64,000 bases of DNA from Rhodanobacteraceae bacterium ZG21-1 (GCA_021390615.1 JAJEJU010000023.1:248001-312000); one strand, 5' to 3'. Numbered from the stretch's first letter, positions 31,722 to 40,545 are shown. Numbers and translations: made by a program. The notes: generated by a model from the sequence alone, not told the origin.

Positions 31722-32555
31722 TCACGACCAGCTGTTGTCGTCGAAATTGCTGTCGTCGAAATTGTCGTCGGCGAGGTCACTGGCGTTGTCGAAATTCGGA
31801 TCGTTCTGCGTGAAATCCCGACCGTTGTCGAAATTCGGGTCACCGCCTTGCGCGAAGTCCCGGCCATTGTCCCGGCCATTGCCGTCGAAGCGGGCGTTGC
31901 CGTCGTCGTAGAAATTGTTCTCGGTGACGTTCTCCACCACCGGCTGCTGTCCACCACCGCCGAACAGACCGCCGCCACCGTGATGGCCGCCGACCAGATT
32001 CTCGATGCCGTCGAACAGGAACATGCCACCGGCGACGCCGGCCGCCGTGGTGGCCGCGCTGGCGAGAAAGCCGGGGCCGCCACCGCCCTGCGCAGGCGGA
32101 TTGCCGCCGCCGAAAAAGCGCTCGCGCCAGCCCGGCGCCGGCGGCGGTGCCGCGTACATCGGCGGGGGCTGCGGGCCGCCGTACATCGGCGCCGACGGCT
32201 GCGGCGGGAGTGTCCCGTACGTCGGCGTCGACGGCTGCATCTGAGGTGCGCCATACGACGGCTGCGGCGGCGGCTGCGACTGGTTCCAGCCCGGCTGGCC
32301 GCCGAGGAAGCTGCCGCCGCCCTGGCCTTGGCCCTGGTTGCCGACCTGCGCCTGCAACTGGGCGATCTGTGCCTTGGCGCTATCCAGCGCATGCTGCTGC
32401 AGCAGGCTGCGCTGCACCAGCAGATAGAGCGCATCGGGGTGGCCGGAAAGCTGCTGCTGGATCAACGCTTCGGCCTGCGGATCCTTGGCGACGCCCTGCA
32501 CGGCGGACAGGCGCTGGAGAAAATCTTCGAGAAGTTGTTGTTCCTGCGGATTCAT
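31722..32555 (-). CDS. DUF2076 family protein
   Basis: A 277-residue protein of the DUF2076 (COG3416) family. Residues 1-75 are the conserved helical start: MNPQEQQLLEDFLQRLSAVQ, then PQAEALIQQQLSGHPDALYLLVQ. A Gln/Pro/Gly/Tyr-rich low-complexity middle follows (about 85-160). Next comes a Gly-rich block with a hydrophobic segment (GFLASAATTAAGVAGGMFLFDGIENLVGG) and an Asp/Asn/Phe-rich repeat tail. The start at 32555 has AGGAAACC upstream. The function is unknown; family members have been called periplasmic ligand-binding sensors, but no signal peptide is visible here. A strong hairpin follows the stop. Confidence 0.85.
   Translation of the reverse strand: MNPQEQQLLEDFLQRLSAVQGVAKDPQAEALIQQQLSGHPDALYLLVQRSLLQQHALDSAKAQIAQLQAQVGNQGQGQGGGSFLGGQPGWNQSQPPPQPSYGAPQMQPSTPTYGTLPPQPSAPMYGGPQPPPMYAAPPPAPGWRERFFGGGNPPAQGGGGPGFLASAATTAAGVAGGMFLFDGIENLVGGHHGGGGLFGGGGQQPVVENVTENNFYDDGNARFDGNGRDNGRDFAQGGDPNFDNGRDFTQNDPNFDNASDLADDNFDDSNFDDNSWS
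31735..31880 (-). repeat. Asp/Asn/Phe repeat tail of DUF2076 protein
   Basis: The DNA shows recurring GTCGTCGAAATTG-like units. In protein they give GRDFAQGGDPNFDN, GRDFTQNDPNFDN, then DDNFDDSNFDDNSWS, a strongly acidic low-complexity end. Confidence 0.7.
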
Positions 32556-32741
32556 CGTCTGGTTTCCTGATTGGACCGCTGATCTGAAGGCCGGCAATGC
32601 AACGGACGCCGGGCGTCAACCAAGCAAGTATGCGCGTGAAACATGACTATCAACGGCCATAGGCCGATGGTCACCCGCCGGCGATTAAGCCGGCGTTGCG
32701 CCGAGCTGAGCCCGGCGTTAGCGCGATATCTTGCGATGCAT

Positions 32742-33626
32742 TCACTTGGCTTCGCCGGCGGCGCCGATGTTCACGAACGGCATGGCGCCGCCGCCGTTGT
32801 AGGTGGGCAGATGGCCGTCCCATTTCTCGATCGCCGACATCTGCACCACGTTCGGGTTCTGCCGCAGCGCCTCGCCCTTCAGCGAGATCGCCTTGGCCTC
32901 GGCTTCGGCCACCGTCAGCTGGGCCTGCGCGCGACCCTGCGCCTCGGCTTCCACCTTCTGCGCCTCGGCCTGCGCCTGCGCCACTTCGTTCTGGCGCTGC
33001 TCGGCCATCTGGGTAGCCTGGATCTTCGCGTTGATCGACTGCACCACGTTGTCCGGCAGGCGCAGCTCGCCCACCCAGTAGATCTTCTCCACCACGATGC
33101 CGACCGGCGCGACTTCGCCGGCGACGTCCTGCTGCACCGACTCGATCAGCTTGGCCTTGCCCTTGCCGTAGACCGATTCGATGTCCAGGTTCGAGGTTTC
33201 CTTGACCAGCGCGTCGCGGATCATGTTGCGCAGATAGACGTCGGTGATCTCGTCGATGCCCTTGCGGTACTTCTGGAAGATCAGGGTCACCTTGCTTGGA
33301 TCGATGTGATAGGTGATGCCGACGTCCGCGTTGACGGTGAGGCCCTGGGCGGTCTGGAAGCTGATCGACTCGTCCGCCGCGCGGCCCTCGCTCATCGAGC
33401 GGCTGAAGGTGTAGGTCTGGGTGAAGGTGGGGAAGGTGTACATCTCATAGCCCCAGCCGACCCAGTAGCGCCCCGGCGGCAGCTCCTGCAGCGAACCCTT
33501 GCCGTCGCCGTACATCTGGAACTTCACGCCGACATTGCCGGCCGGCACCTTGTCGCAGGCGACCAGCGACATGGTCGCCAGCGCCAGGCAAAGACTCGCG
33601 ATGCGTTTGTTCGTTTTCATGTTCAT
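32742..33626 (-). CDS. SPFH/prohibitin-like lipoprotein
   Basis: A 294-residue band-7 protein with a lipoprotein signal (lipobox LVAC, Cys24) instead of the usual membrane anchor. The SPFH domain runs from about 30 to 215 (GNVGVKFQMYGDGKGSLQEL, LTVNADVGITYHIDPSKV, DIESVYGKGKAKLIESVQ). A coiled coil rich in Ala/Gln/Glu follows (AEQRQNEVAQAQAEAQKVEA). It probably scaffolds a membrane complex from the periplasmic side. Alternative starts are 33638, where ATG overlaps the previous stop as ATGA, and 33620. I kept 33626. It is translated with the small membrane protein upstream. Confidence 0.8.
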   Translation of the reverse strand: MNMKTNKRIASLCLALATMSLVACDKVPAGNVGVKFQMYGDGKGSLQELPPGRYWVGWGYEMYTFPTFTQTYTFSRSMSEGRAADESISFQTAQGLTVNADVGITYHIDPSKVTLIFQKYRKGIDEITDVYLRNMIRDALVKETSNLDIESVYGKGKAKLIESVQQDVAGEVAPVGIVVEKIYWVGELRLPDNVVQSINAKIQATQMAEQRQNEVAQAQAEAQKVEAEAQGRAQAQLTVAEAEAKAISLKGEALRQNPNVVQMSAIEKWDGHLPTYNGGGAMPFVNIGAAGEAK

Positions 33627-33634
33627 GGCTCGAA

Positions 33635-33832
33635 TCATTCCTTGTGACGTAGCCGGCGGACGAAGAGCGCATAGCCCCAGCCCGCAAGGAGAACCAGCAG
33701 GATCAGACCGACCACCACCGCATAGGTATTGGCGGCCGAGATCAGTTGCGGCCCGACGAATCCCAGGTACAGCACTGCGCAGGCGGCCAGCAGCCAGGGA
33801 CTGCCGAATGCCCGATACCACCATGCTTTCAT
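33635..33832 (-). CDS. Small two-helix membrane protein
   Basis: A 65-residue protein with two membrane segments: SPWLLAACAVLYLGFVGPQL and NTYAVVVGLILLVLLAGWGYALFV, then a basic end RRLRHKE. GGAG lies before the ATG. Its stop TGA lies inside an ATGA that offers one of the possible starts of the SPFH lipoprotein gene. The coupling suggests a partner of the SPFH protein. No family recognised. Confidence 0.7.
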   Translation of the reverse strand: MKAWWYRAFGSPWLLAACAVLYLGFVGPQLISAANTYAVVVGLILLVLLAGWGYALFVRRLRHKE

Positions 33833-34318
33833 GGCTTTGCTCCGTGGAGGATGCCGTGGGAGAGGCGTGCGGCGACCGCACGGACCCGACGCCGCAACGC
33901 GGGGTCGTCCGCACGAACCACACGAGAAATGAAGGTAGGAAGTGCCCCTGTCGGGCGACGCTAACCGGCCCAGGCCAGTACGCAGAGTGCGCGACGGCGG
34001 GTAGCGGCAAGGCGTGGCGAGATGATGGTCTTCATAAGCGCACTCCAATGCGCGCCGTAGGATGAGGACGGGGCGCATTGTACTCCCGCTTTTTCGCGAC
34101 GGCGCAAATCCGCAACGTAATTACATAGCGGCGCGACAGCACGCGGCGCGGGATACGCATCGACACTTTAACAAGCCAGCCTGTCTCGCCAGCAGCTTCG
34201 CGACCAAGCCACTCGATGAGCAATCCATTTCAAATGGACGTCCATACGTCCAGATATATCTTGGCCAACAAGCATCGTCCATGCACGACAACCGACGTGC
34301 TTCGCAGAGCAGCCGTAC
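33833..34318. other. Gene-free region
   Basis: The 486 bases lie between the small membrane protein (start) and the metalloprotease (stop), both on the minus strand. They include an AT-richer patch (34110-34330), unusual for this window, without a recognisable gene or tRNA. It may hold the promoter of the SPFH unit. Confidence 0.4.
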
Positions 34319-35326
34319 TCAGCCGCGCTGCCGCGCCATCTCGCGCAAGGCTTCCAGTGCATGCTGGGTGGCCTGCGTCGGCGACCAGCCCACGATCTCG
34401 CTTAAGCCATGCCGCTCGCGCAGGCGACGGATCACCTGCAGGCCCAGCCAGTAGCCCGTGCGATTCGGCAGCCCCTGCTGGAAGGGCGTGGCGCCGCCGT
34501 TGAACCAGCGCTTGAAGGCTTCCGGATGCGCCGGATCGATGGCCTTGGCATGCGCGTCGATCAGGAAACGCTGGGCGATCTCCGGCAGGCGCTGCAACGG
34601 AATGGTGCCGAGATCCGCCTGCAGCAGCCAGCGACCGTCGCCGCGGCCGGGCGCGAGTTCGCTGCTGACATAGGTGGCCAGGCCCTCTTCGAACAGCGGC
34701 AAGGTGAGCTCGGCGCCCGGCATCACGCCGTCGTTGCGGATGCCTGCGTGTTCCGCGTGATAGAGATGGAACAGCTCGTGCGGTAGTACCACGTCCAGGT
34801 CGGCCTGCTCCAGCAGCAGCGAATCCACCGCCAGCGCCAGCACCGGGCGGCCGTCACCGCGCACGCCACTCTTGGCGTCGAAGTCCGGCGCCAGCACGAT
34901 CTCCACCGGCGGCTCGGCGTCGGCGCCGGGAAACAGGCCGCGGAAACGCAGGTTCTGTGCCACCAGAGCCGACTGCAGTTGCTGCACGCCCAGGTAGATG
35001 CGCGGGGCCAGCGTCACGTAGTCGGCAAAGCGCCGCTGCAGCATCTGCAGGCGCCGAGCCGGCTGGAACGACGGGCTGCCGCGTTCCCACACCACGGCGT
35101 CGTAGAGCTCGCGGCGCGGCGCCTCGACACAGCGATCCCACAGCTGTACCTGCTGCTCGAAGGGCTGCCCGTAGGCCTGGCGCCAGAACACGTAGAAGGC
35201 AGCCGCGACCGGCGGCATGTCCTGGGTTCCCGCGCTCACGTCGACGGCGGCCGTGGCCGGCGCGGTCGCCGCCAGCATCAGGGCCGCCAGCAGCCCGGCC
35301 AGGCATCTGCGCATACGTCGCATCAT
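34319..35326 (-). CDS. Secreted zinc protease-like protein
   Basis: A 335-residue exported protein. After a signal peptide (MMRRMRRCLAGLLAALMLAA) the globular part carries PHELFHLYH with His183, Glu184 and His187, and a second glutamate in LFEEGLATYV (Glu213/214). This HExxH plus downstream Glu pattern is that of gluzincin-type zinc peptidases; DUF2268-like proteins are similar in form. GGAGGAG precedes the ATG by five bases. It is divergent from the blaI-like gene, with 111 bases between starts, and so may be controlled by the same operators. Confidence 0.75.
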   Translation of the reverse strand: MMRRMRRCLAGLLAALMLAATAPATAAVDVSAGTQDMPPVAAAFYVFWRQAYGQPFEQQVQLWDRCVEAPRRELYDAVVWERGSPSFQPARRLQMLQRRFADYVTLAPRIYLGVQQLQSALVAQNLRFRGLFPGADAEPPVEIVLAPDFDAKSGVRGDGRPVLALAVDSLLLEQADLDVVLPHELFHLYHAEHAGIRNDGVMPGAELTLPLFEEGLATYVSSELAPGRGDGRWLLQADLGTIPLQRLPEIAQRFLIDAHAKAIDPAHPEAFKRWFNGGATPFQQGLPNRTGYWLGLQVIRRLRERHGLSEIVGWSPTQATQHALEALREMARQRG

Positions 35327-35378
35327 GGGTCTCCTCCACGTCCGCCGAGCATAGCGGGGAACCCTGCGACGGACCCGC

Positions 35379-35425
35379 TTGACTACTCGTGTAGTCACGG
35401 ACTATCTTGCCGACAACTGTAGTCA
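35379..35425. promoter_or_regulatory. Promoter with two BlaI-type operators
   Basis: Operator 1 is TGACTAC-TCGT-GTAGTCA (35380-35397), a perfect palindrome. Operator 2 is TGCCGAC-AACT-GTAGTCA (35408-35425), with five of seven left-arm bases kept. Their centres are 28 bases apart. TTGACT (35379-35384) and TATCTT (35403-35408) with an 18-base spacer form the promoter, so the sites cover the -35 and the start region. TACTAC/GTAGTA-type sites are known for BlaI/MecI repressors. Confidence 0.75.
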
Positions 35426-35437
35426 GGCGAGCATCCC

Positions 35438-35824
35438 ATGCACAAAGCGTCCATCGGCGATCAGGAGCTGGCGCTGCTGCACTATCTGGCCGAGCACGAA
35501 CCCGCCTCCGTCGGCGAGGTCGCCGCCGGCTACGGCGAATCCCGCGGCCTGGCGCGCTCCACCGTGCTGACCATGATGGAGCGGCTGCGCGGCAAGGGTT
35601 ATCTGAAGCGGCGCCAGGGGCAAGGCGTGTACCGCTACAGCACCGCGGCCGGGCCGGGCGAAGTGATGCGCAACGCGGTGGGCCAGTTCGTCGAGAAGAC
35701 CCTGAGCGGCTCGGTCTCGCCCTTCGTGGCCTGGATGTCCGAGCGCGGCAAGATCAGCGAGCACGAGCTGGCCGAACTCGAGGCCTTGGTGGCGCAACTG
35801 CAGTCGCAGCGCAAGGAGCCGTGA
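35438..35824 (+). CDS. BlaI/MecI/CopY family repressor
   Basis: A 128-residue winged-helix repressor. The DNA-binding part (about 1-75) reads ELALLHYLAEHEPASVGEVA, then RSTVLTMMERLRGKGYLKRR. The C-terminal dimer helix region (HELAELEALVAQLQSQ) is the part cleaved in classical systems. It lies 13 bases after the second operator and one base before the M56 gene start. It is probably autoregulated and released when the M56 protein signals. Confidence 0.9.
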   Translation: MHKASIGDQELALLHYLAEHEPASVGEVAAGYGESRGLARSTVLTMMERLRGKGYLKRRQGQGVYRYSTAAGPGEVMRNAVGQFVEKTLSGSVSPFVAWMSERGKISEHELAELEALVAQLQSQRKEP

Positions 35825-35825
35825 G

Positions 35826-37595
35826 ATGAACACGATCGACGTCTATGCCCATGGCTTGCTGGCCCGTCTCGCTTGGACCTCGTTGCAGGCTGTGCTGCTG
35901 ATCGGCGCGCTGTGGCTGCTCGGCCGCCTGGTGCCGCGCCTCGCCCCGGCGATCCGCTGCATGCTGTGGTGGCTGCTCGGCGCGCAGCTGCTGCTCGGCC
36001 TGACGGTCAGCACGCCGGTGCGCCTGCCCTTGCTGTCGCCTGCTCCGCCGACCGTGGTCAACGTGCATTTCGAGACTGCGGCGCCGGTTACGGCAGCCAC
36101 CTCCACGCCCGCACCCCGGGTCGTCGCAAGCGGCGCATCCTGGCCGGCACTCAGCTGGCAGACCGCGCTCGCCGCACTGTGGCTGGCCGGCCTGCTGGCG
36201 CAGCTGCCGCTGCTGACGCGGCAGTGGCGCGCCGCGCGCCAGGTGATGCGTGAATCCGTGCCACTGCAGGAGCCGACCCTGCTCGCGCTGTGCACGCAGC
36301 AGGCCCACGCGCTCGGCCTGCGTCATCTGCCGCAGCTGCGCAGTTCGTCGGACATCATCTCGCCGCAGGTCAGCGGCCTGTGGCGTCCGGTGGTCCTGCT
36401 GCCTTCCGGGCACGCCCTGTCGGAGCAGGAGATCTCGATGGCGATGGCGCACGAGCTGGCCCATCTGCATCGCGGCGATCTGTGGCTGGGCTGGGTGCCG
36501 GCGATCGCGCAGCGCCTGTTCTTCTTCCACCCGCTGGTGGCCTGGGCCATGCGCGAGTACGCCCTTAACCGCGAGGCCGCCTGCGATGCGCAGGTGATGC
36601 AGCGCCACCAGGCAGCGCCGCAGGACTACGGCCGCCTGCTGCTGCGTCTCGGCGTGGCGCATCCCACGCACTCCGGCCTGGCCGGAGCCTCGTCCACTTT
36701 CCAGAATCTCAGGAGGCGTCTGCTCATGCTTCAGCAAGGCCCCAATGCGACCTCGCGCCTGCGCGGCTGGCTGCTGGTCGCCGCGATCGCGCTGGCCGGC
36801 GTCACGCCGTATCGCGTGGTCGCCGCCAACGATACCCCAGCCCCGCCGCCGGACCCGAGCGCGGCCACCGGCGACCACCACCACAGGCCACCACCGCCGC
36901 CGCCGAACGCGCCGCAGCCGCTACCGTACAACGCGCCGCCTGCGCCGCCGCCGCCCGCACCGGGCCCGCCGCCACCGCCACCGCCTCCCCCGCCCGGCAC
37001 GGGATCGCACAGCGACGTCGACATCGATACGCATACTGCGGCCAGCAAGTACGCCTATGCGCTGTTCGAGGACAGCAAGGGCAGCACCACCGTGTCGATC
37101 TACGGCAGCCAGACCGACCGCGCCGCCGCCGAACGCCTGCACGACGGCAACAAGCCGCTGTTCTGGTTCCGCCAGGGAAACAAGGCTTACGCCGTGCGTG
37201 ATGCGGCCTACGTGGATCGCGCCCTCGCCGTGTACGCGCCGGTCACCGACTACTGGCGCGACGCCGGCAAGCTCGAAGGCGAGCGCTGGTCCGCCCTGGG
37301 CCCGCTGCAGGGCCTGGACGGCTGGCGGCGCAGTGTCGACGAGCAGCGCCGCGACATTCTCGCCGACCGCAAGGCGCCGGCAGCCCAGGCGCGCCTGGCC
37401 AGCCTGGATGCCCAGCAACGCGAGATCGACGCCCGTTCGGCCGAACTGCAGCAGCGCCTGGCCGCCATGCAGCCACAGCTGGATGCCATGGCGCAGCGCA
37501 AGCAGCAGATCGTGGAGCAGGCCAATCAGCAGGCTGCCAAGCTGATCGACGAGGCGCGCAGCAAGGGCCTGGCCGAGGACGTCAGCCTGCGCTGA
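35826..37595 (+). CDS. M56 (BlaR1-like) membrane metalloprotease sensor
   Basis: A 589-residue membrane protein. Four or so N-terminal helices lead to the M56 zinc site HELAHLHRGD (His209, Glu210, His213) and the third ligand Glu250 in NREAACD. After a further helix (314-330) comes a proline-rich stretch (339-391). A periplasmic domain of unknown fold follows (about 405-490: YAYALFEDSKGSTTVSIYG, PLFWFRQGNKAYAVRD), then a coiled coil (RLASLDAQQREIDARSAELQ). The penicillin-binding sensor of BlaR1 is absent, so the signal is probably not a beta-lactam. AAGGAG precedes the ATG. It is coupled to the blaI-like gene. Confidence 0.88.
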   Translation: MNTIDVYAHGLLARLAWTSLQAVLLIGALWLLGRLVPRLAPAIRCMLWWLLGAQLLLGLTVSTPVRLPLLSPAPPTVVNVHFETAAPVTAATSTPAPRVVASGASWPALSWQTALAALWLAGLLAQLPLLTRQWRAARQVMRESVPLQEPTLLALCTQQAHALGLRHLPQLRSSSDIISPQVSGLWRPVVLLPSGHALSEQEISMAMAHELAHLHRGDLWLGWVPAIAQRLFFFHPLVAWAMREYALNREAACDAQVMQRHQAAPQDYGRLLLRLGVAHPTHSGLAGASSTFQNLRRRLLMLQQGPNATSRLRGWLLVAAIALAGVTPYRVVAANDTPAPPPDPSAATGDHHHRPPPPPPNAPQPLPYNAPPAPPPPAPGPPPPPPPPPPGTGSHSDVDIDTHTAASKYAYALFEDSKGSTTVSIYGSQTDRAAAERLHDGNKPLFWFRQGNKAYAVRDAAYVDRALAVYAPVTDYWRDAGKLEGERWSALGPLQGLDGWRRSVDEQRRDILADRKAPAAQARLASLDAQQREIDARSAELQQRLAAMQPQLDAMAQRKQQIVEQANQQAAKLIDEARSKGLAEDVSLR

Positions 37596-37635
37596 GCGCC
37601 GCGCGACGCCGGCTCGCCCAAGACCTCCCACGCAC

Positions 37636-37657
37636 GGCCGGCGCCAGCGCGCCGGCC
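37636..37657 (+). other. Hairpin between M56 gene and permease gene
   Basis: GGCCGGCGC / GCGCCGGCC, 9 base pairs with loop CAGC, in the 145-base gap. No T tract. It could weaken read-through into the permease genes. Confidence 0.4.
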
Positions 37658-37740
37658 CGCTCCCCCACCGATGATTGCCCCGCCTGCCCGCGCAGGCGGC
37701 CGGCAAGGCTTTGCCCACTAACCGCCTCCGGAGATCCGCC

Positions 37741-39054
37741 ATGTTCGGCTACTACTTCGATCTCGCGCTGCGCAGCCTCAAGCGCAACCGCGTGCTGACC
37801 GCCTTGATGGTGCTGGCGATCGGGTTGGGCATCGGCGCCAGCATGACCATGATTACCGTGCTGCACGTGATGTCCGGCGACCCGCTGCCCGGGCGCAGCG
37901 GGCAGCTGTTCTATCCGCATCTGGACCCGCGTCCGCTGGACAACGGAGAAGACAAGGACGCCGCCAGCCGCCCCGATCCCAGCGCCAACCTGAGCTGGCC
38001 CGACGCCAGCGCCCTGCTGCACGCGCACCGCGCCCAGCGCGAGGCGGCCATGGCCGGCGGCAACCTGCTGGTTCGTCCGCAGCGGCAGGATCTGCGCCCG
38101 TTCTTCCAGAACGGCCACTACGTCAGCAGCGATTTCTTCGCCATGTTCGGCACGCCGTTCCGCGCCGGCGCCGGCTGGAGCCGCGACGACGACGACCAGC
38201 ATGCGCGCGTGGTGGTGCTCAACGGCGAGCTGGCGCGCAAGCTGTTCGGGCAGGCCTCGGCGCTCGGCCAGACGGTGCGGCTGGGCGACAACGACTTCCG
38301 CGTGGTCGGCGTGCTGGACGACTGGCATCCGCTGCCGCTGTTCTACGCCGACGCCACCGGCCATGCCTTCGGCAAGGAGGACGGCTTCTTCCTGCCGCTG
38401 GCGAGCGCGATCGAGCTGAAGTTCGACAGCAACGGCAACATGTCCTGCTGGGGTTCCAGCAGCGACAACCGCAACAGCGACCAGTGCACCTGGCTGCAGT
38501 ACTGGGCGCAGCTGCCCGACGCGACGCAGGCGCGGGCGTATCGCGACTTCCTCGCCGATTACTGGCGCCAGCAGCAAGCCCACGGTCGCTTCCCGCGCCC
38601 GGTGGACGCGCGGCTCTACGGCCTGATGGCGTGGCTGGACCATATGCAGCTGGTGCCGGGCGACGTGCGCCTGCAGCTGTGGCTGGCGCTGGGCTTTCTC
38701 GGCGTGTGCATCGTGAACATCGTCGGCCTGCTGCTGGCCAAGTTCCTTCGCCGCAGCAGCGAAGTGTCGGTGCGGCGCGCGCTGGGCGCGCGGCGGCGCG
38801 ACATCTTCCTGCAGTTCGGCATGGAGTCGGCGGTGATCGGCCTGGCCGGCGGCGCCCTGGGGCTGGTACTGGCCCAGCTTGGCCTGTACAGCGTGCGCCA
38901 GCGGCCGGACGACTACGCGCAGCTGGCGCAGATGGACGTCCCGATGCTGGCCGGCACCTTCGCACTGGCCGTGCTGGCCAGCGTGCTGGCCGGTCTGCTG
39001 CCGGCGTGGCGCGCCTGCAATGTCGCGCCTGCGCTGCAATTGAAGGCTGCCTGA
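37741..39054 (+). CDS. MacB/FtsX-type ABC permease
   Basis: A 437-residue inner-membrane protein of the MacB-periplasmic-core/FtsX type. An N-terminal helix (RVLTALMVLAIGLGIGASMTM) is followed by a large periplasmic domain (about 45-310) and three C-terminal helices (LWLALGFLGVCIVNIVGLLL; IGLAGGALGLVLAQLGL; MLAGTFALAVLASVLAGLLP). SEVSVRRALGARRRDIFLQF is the FtsX signature. Such proteins transmit ATP-driven motion to periplasmic partners, but no ATPase gene adjoins it. The start at 37741 follows CGGAG. It sits in the same direction as the blaI-like and M56 genes and pairs with the next permease. Confidence 0.85.
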   Translation: MFGYYFDLALRSLKRNRVLTALMVLAIGLGIGASMTMITVLHVMSGDPLPGRSGQLFYPHLDPRPLDNGEDKDAASRPDPSANLSWPDASALLHAHRAQREAAMAGGNLLVRPQRQDLRPFFQNGHYVSSDFFAMFGTPFRAGAGWSRDDDDQHARVVVLNGELARKLFGQASALGQTVRLGDNDFRVVGVLDDWHPLPLFYADATGHAFGKEDGFFLPLASAIELKFDSNGNMSCWGSSSDNRNSDQCTWLQYWAQLPDATQARAYRDFLADYWRQQQAHGRFPRPVDARLYGLMAWLDHMQLVPGDVRLQLWLALGFLGVCIVNIVGLLLAKFLRRSSEVSVRRALGARRRDIFLQFGMESAVIGLAGGALGLVLAQLGLYSVRQRPDDYAQLAQMDVPMLAGTFALAVLASVLAGLLPAWRACNVAPALQLKAA

Positions 39055-39209
39055 GGCATGCCCCGGGCGATTCCCAGAACCCGGCGCGCAGCGCGGACTC
39101 CTTCGCGCCACGCCGTCCATCAGGCCGGACGGATCACGCGTCCCGCGCACCGCCCGTCGCCCCCGAAGCGCCATCGCGGCGCCGTCGCCGAATGACCGGA
39201 GAAACCCGC

Positions 39210-40436
39210 ATGTCGCTGCCACCCATCGTCGCCAGCCTGACTCGCCACAAGCTCACCGTGCTGCTGCTGGTGCTGCAGGTCACCTGCACCTTCGCCATCG
39301 TGTGCAACGTGGTCTTCATGATCGCCGGGCGCACCTCTCAGCTGCGCCAACCAAGCGGGTTGGCGGAAGACGAACTGGTGCTGATCACCAGCGTCGGCAT
39401 CGACGCCAGCACGCCGCCGCTGGCGCGGCACGACGAAGACCTGAACGCGCTGCGCGCGATCGCCGGCGTGCGGGCGGCAACCGCGGTGGATACCTTGCCG
39501 TTCAATCACAACGACTGGAGCAATGGCATCGCCACCTCGTCCGACGACAACCGCGGCGCGCAGCGTGTGTCGGCCAGCGCCTTCAACGGCACGCCGGGCG
39601 AGCTGGCCACGCTCGGCCTGCACCTTGCCGAGGGGCGCGACTTCCTGTCTTCCGAATACGTGCCGGAGGACGTCGCGCATGGCTGGCAAGGCATTTCCAG
39701 AGTACCGACCACCATCGTCACGCGCGCGCTGGCCGAGCAGCTGTTTCCCGGCCAATCGGCACTGGGCCGCGACATCTACGCCAGCGGCAAACATCCCACC
39801 CGCATCGTCGGCATCGTCGATCATCTGCTGCGGCCGTCCCTGCGCGGCGCCGGCAGCAGTGAATACGCCATGCTGTTCCCGATGCTGCCCGACGACAACG
39901 AGGTCACCTACGTGCTGCGCACGGCCCCCTCGGAACGCACACGCGTGCTGAAGGAAGCCACTGCCGTGCTGAACCGGCTCGACGGCAGCCGCATCCTGCG
40001 CAGCCCGCAGAGCTTCGCCCAGCTGCGCGACGACTACTTCCGCCGCGACCACACCATGATCGGCCTGCTGCTGGCCGCCGCCGTCGGCCTGCTGCTGGTC
40101 ACCGCGGTGGGCATCGCCGGCCTGGCCAGCTTCTGGGTGCAGCAGCGCCGTCGCTCGATCGGCATCCGCCGCGCGGTAGGCGCAACCCGCCGCGACATCC
40201 TGCACTACGTGCAGCTGGAGAACTTCCTGATCGTCGGCGCCGGCATCGCACTGGGCGCAGCGCTGGCCTACGGATTGAACCTGCAACTGATGAAGCACTA
40301 CGAGCTGCCGCAACTGCCGCTGTATTACCTGCCGCTCGGCGCGCTGGCGATCTGGCTGCTCGGCCAGCTGTCGGTGCTGGGGCCGGCGCTGCGCGCCGCT
40401 GCGGTGCCGCCGGTGGTGGCGACGCGCTCGAATTGA
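39210..40436 (+). CDS. Second MacB/FtsX-type ABC permease
   Basis: A 408-residue permease of the same family. N-terminal helix LTVLLLVLQVTCTFAIVCNVVF, a periplasmic core (about 40-285), then C-terminal helices (MIGLLLAAAVGLLLVTAVGIAGL) with the signature RRSIGIRRAVGATRRDIL. Its core is diverged from that of the upstream permease, so the pair may form a heterodimer. CGGAG lies seven bases before ATG 39210; an ATG at 39192 is an alternative. No ATP-binding cassette gene lies in this cluster. Confidence 0.85.
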   Translation: MSLPPIVASLTRHKLTVLLLVLQVTCTFAIVCNVVFMIAGRTSQLRQPSGLAEDELVLITSVGIDASTPPLARHDEDLNALRAIAGVRAATAVDTLPFNHNDWSNGIATSSDDNRGAQRVSASAFNGTPGELATLGLHLAEGRDFLSSEYVPEDVAHGWQGISRVPTTIVTRALAEQLFPGQSALGRDIYASGKHPTRIVGIVDHLLRPSLRGAGSSEYAMLFPMLPDDNEVTYVLRTAPSERTRVLKEATAVLNRLDGSRILRSPQSFAQLRDDYFRRDHTMIGLLLAAAVGLLLVTAVGIAGLASFWVQQRRRSIGIRRAVGATRRDILHYVQLENFLIVGAGIALGAALAYGLNLQLMKHYELPQLPLYYLPLGALAIWLLGQLSVLGPALRAAAVPPVVATRSN

Positions 40437-40545
40437 GACGCATGTCGAGCCGCCCGTCGCCTCGACGGCGGCGGGTCGGCGCTGCGCCGATGGTGCCCGA
40501 ACGGTTAGGCTGTGCGGGTCGCCGCCGCACCGCCGAAGACCCCAC

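Noticed and set aside
33833..34318. Possible tRNA or small RNA in an AT-richer patch
   Set aside because: I looked for a cloverleaf with CCA end and the T-loop GTTCRA and found none.
34062..34503. Several short plus-strand ORFs before the metalloprotease
   Set aside because: No ribosome binding sites, no conserved features, and they overlap the metalloprotease in antisense.
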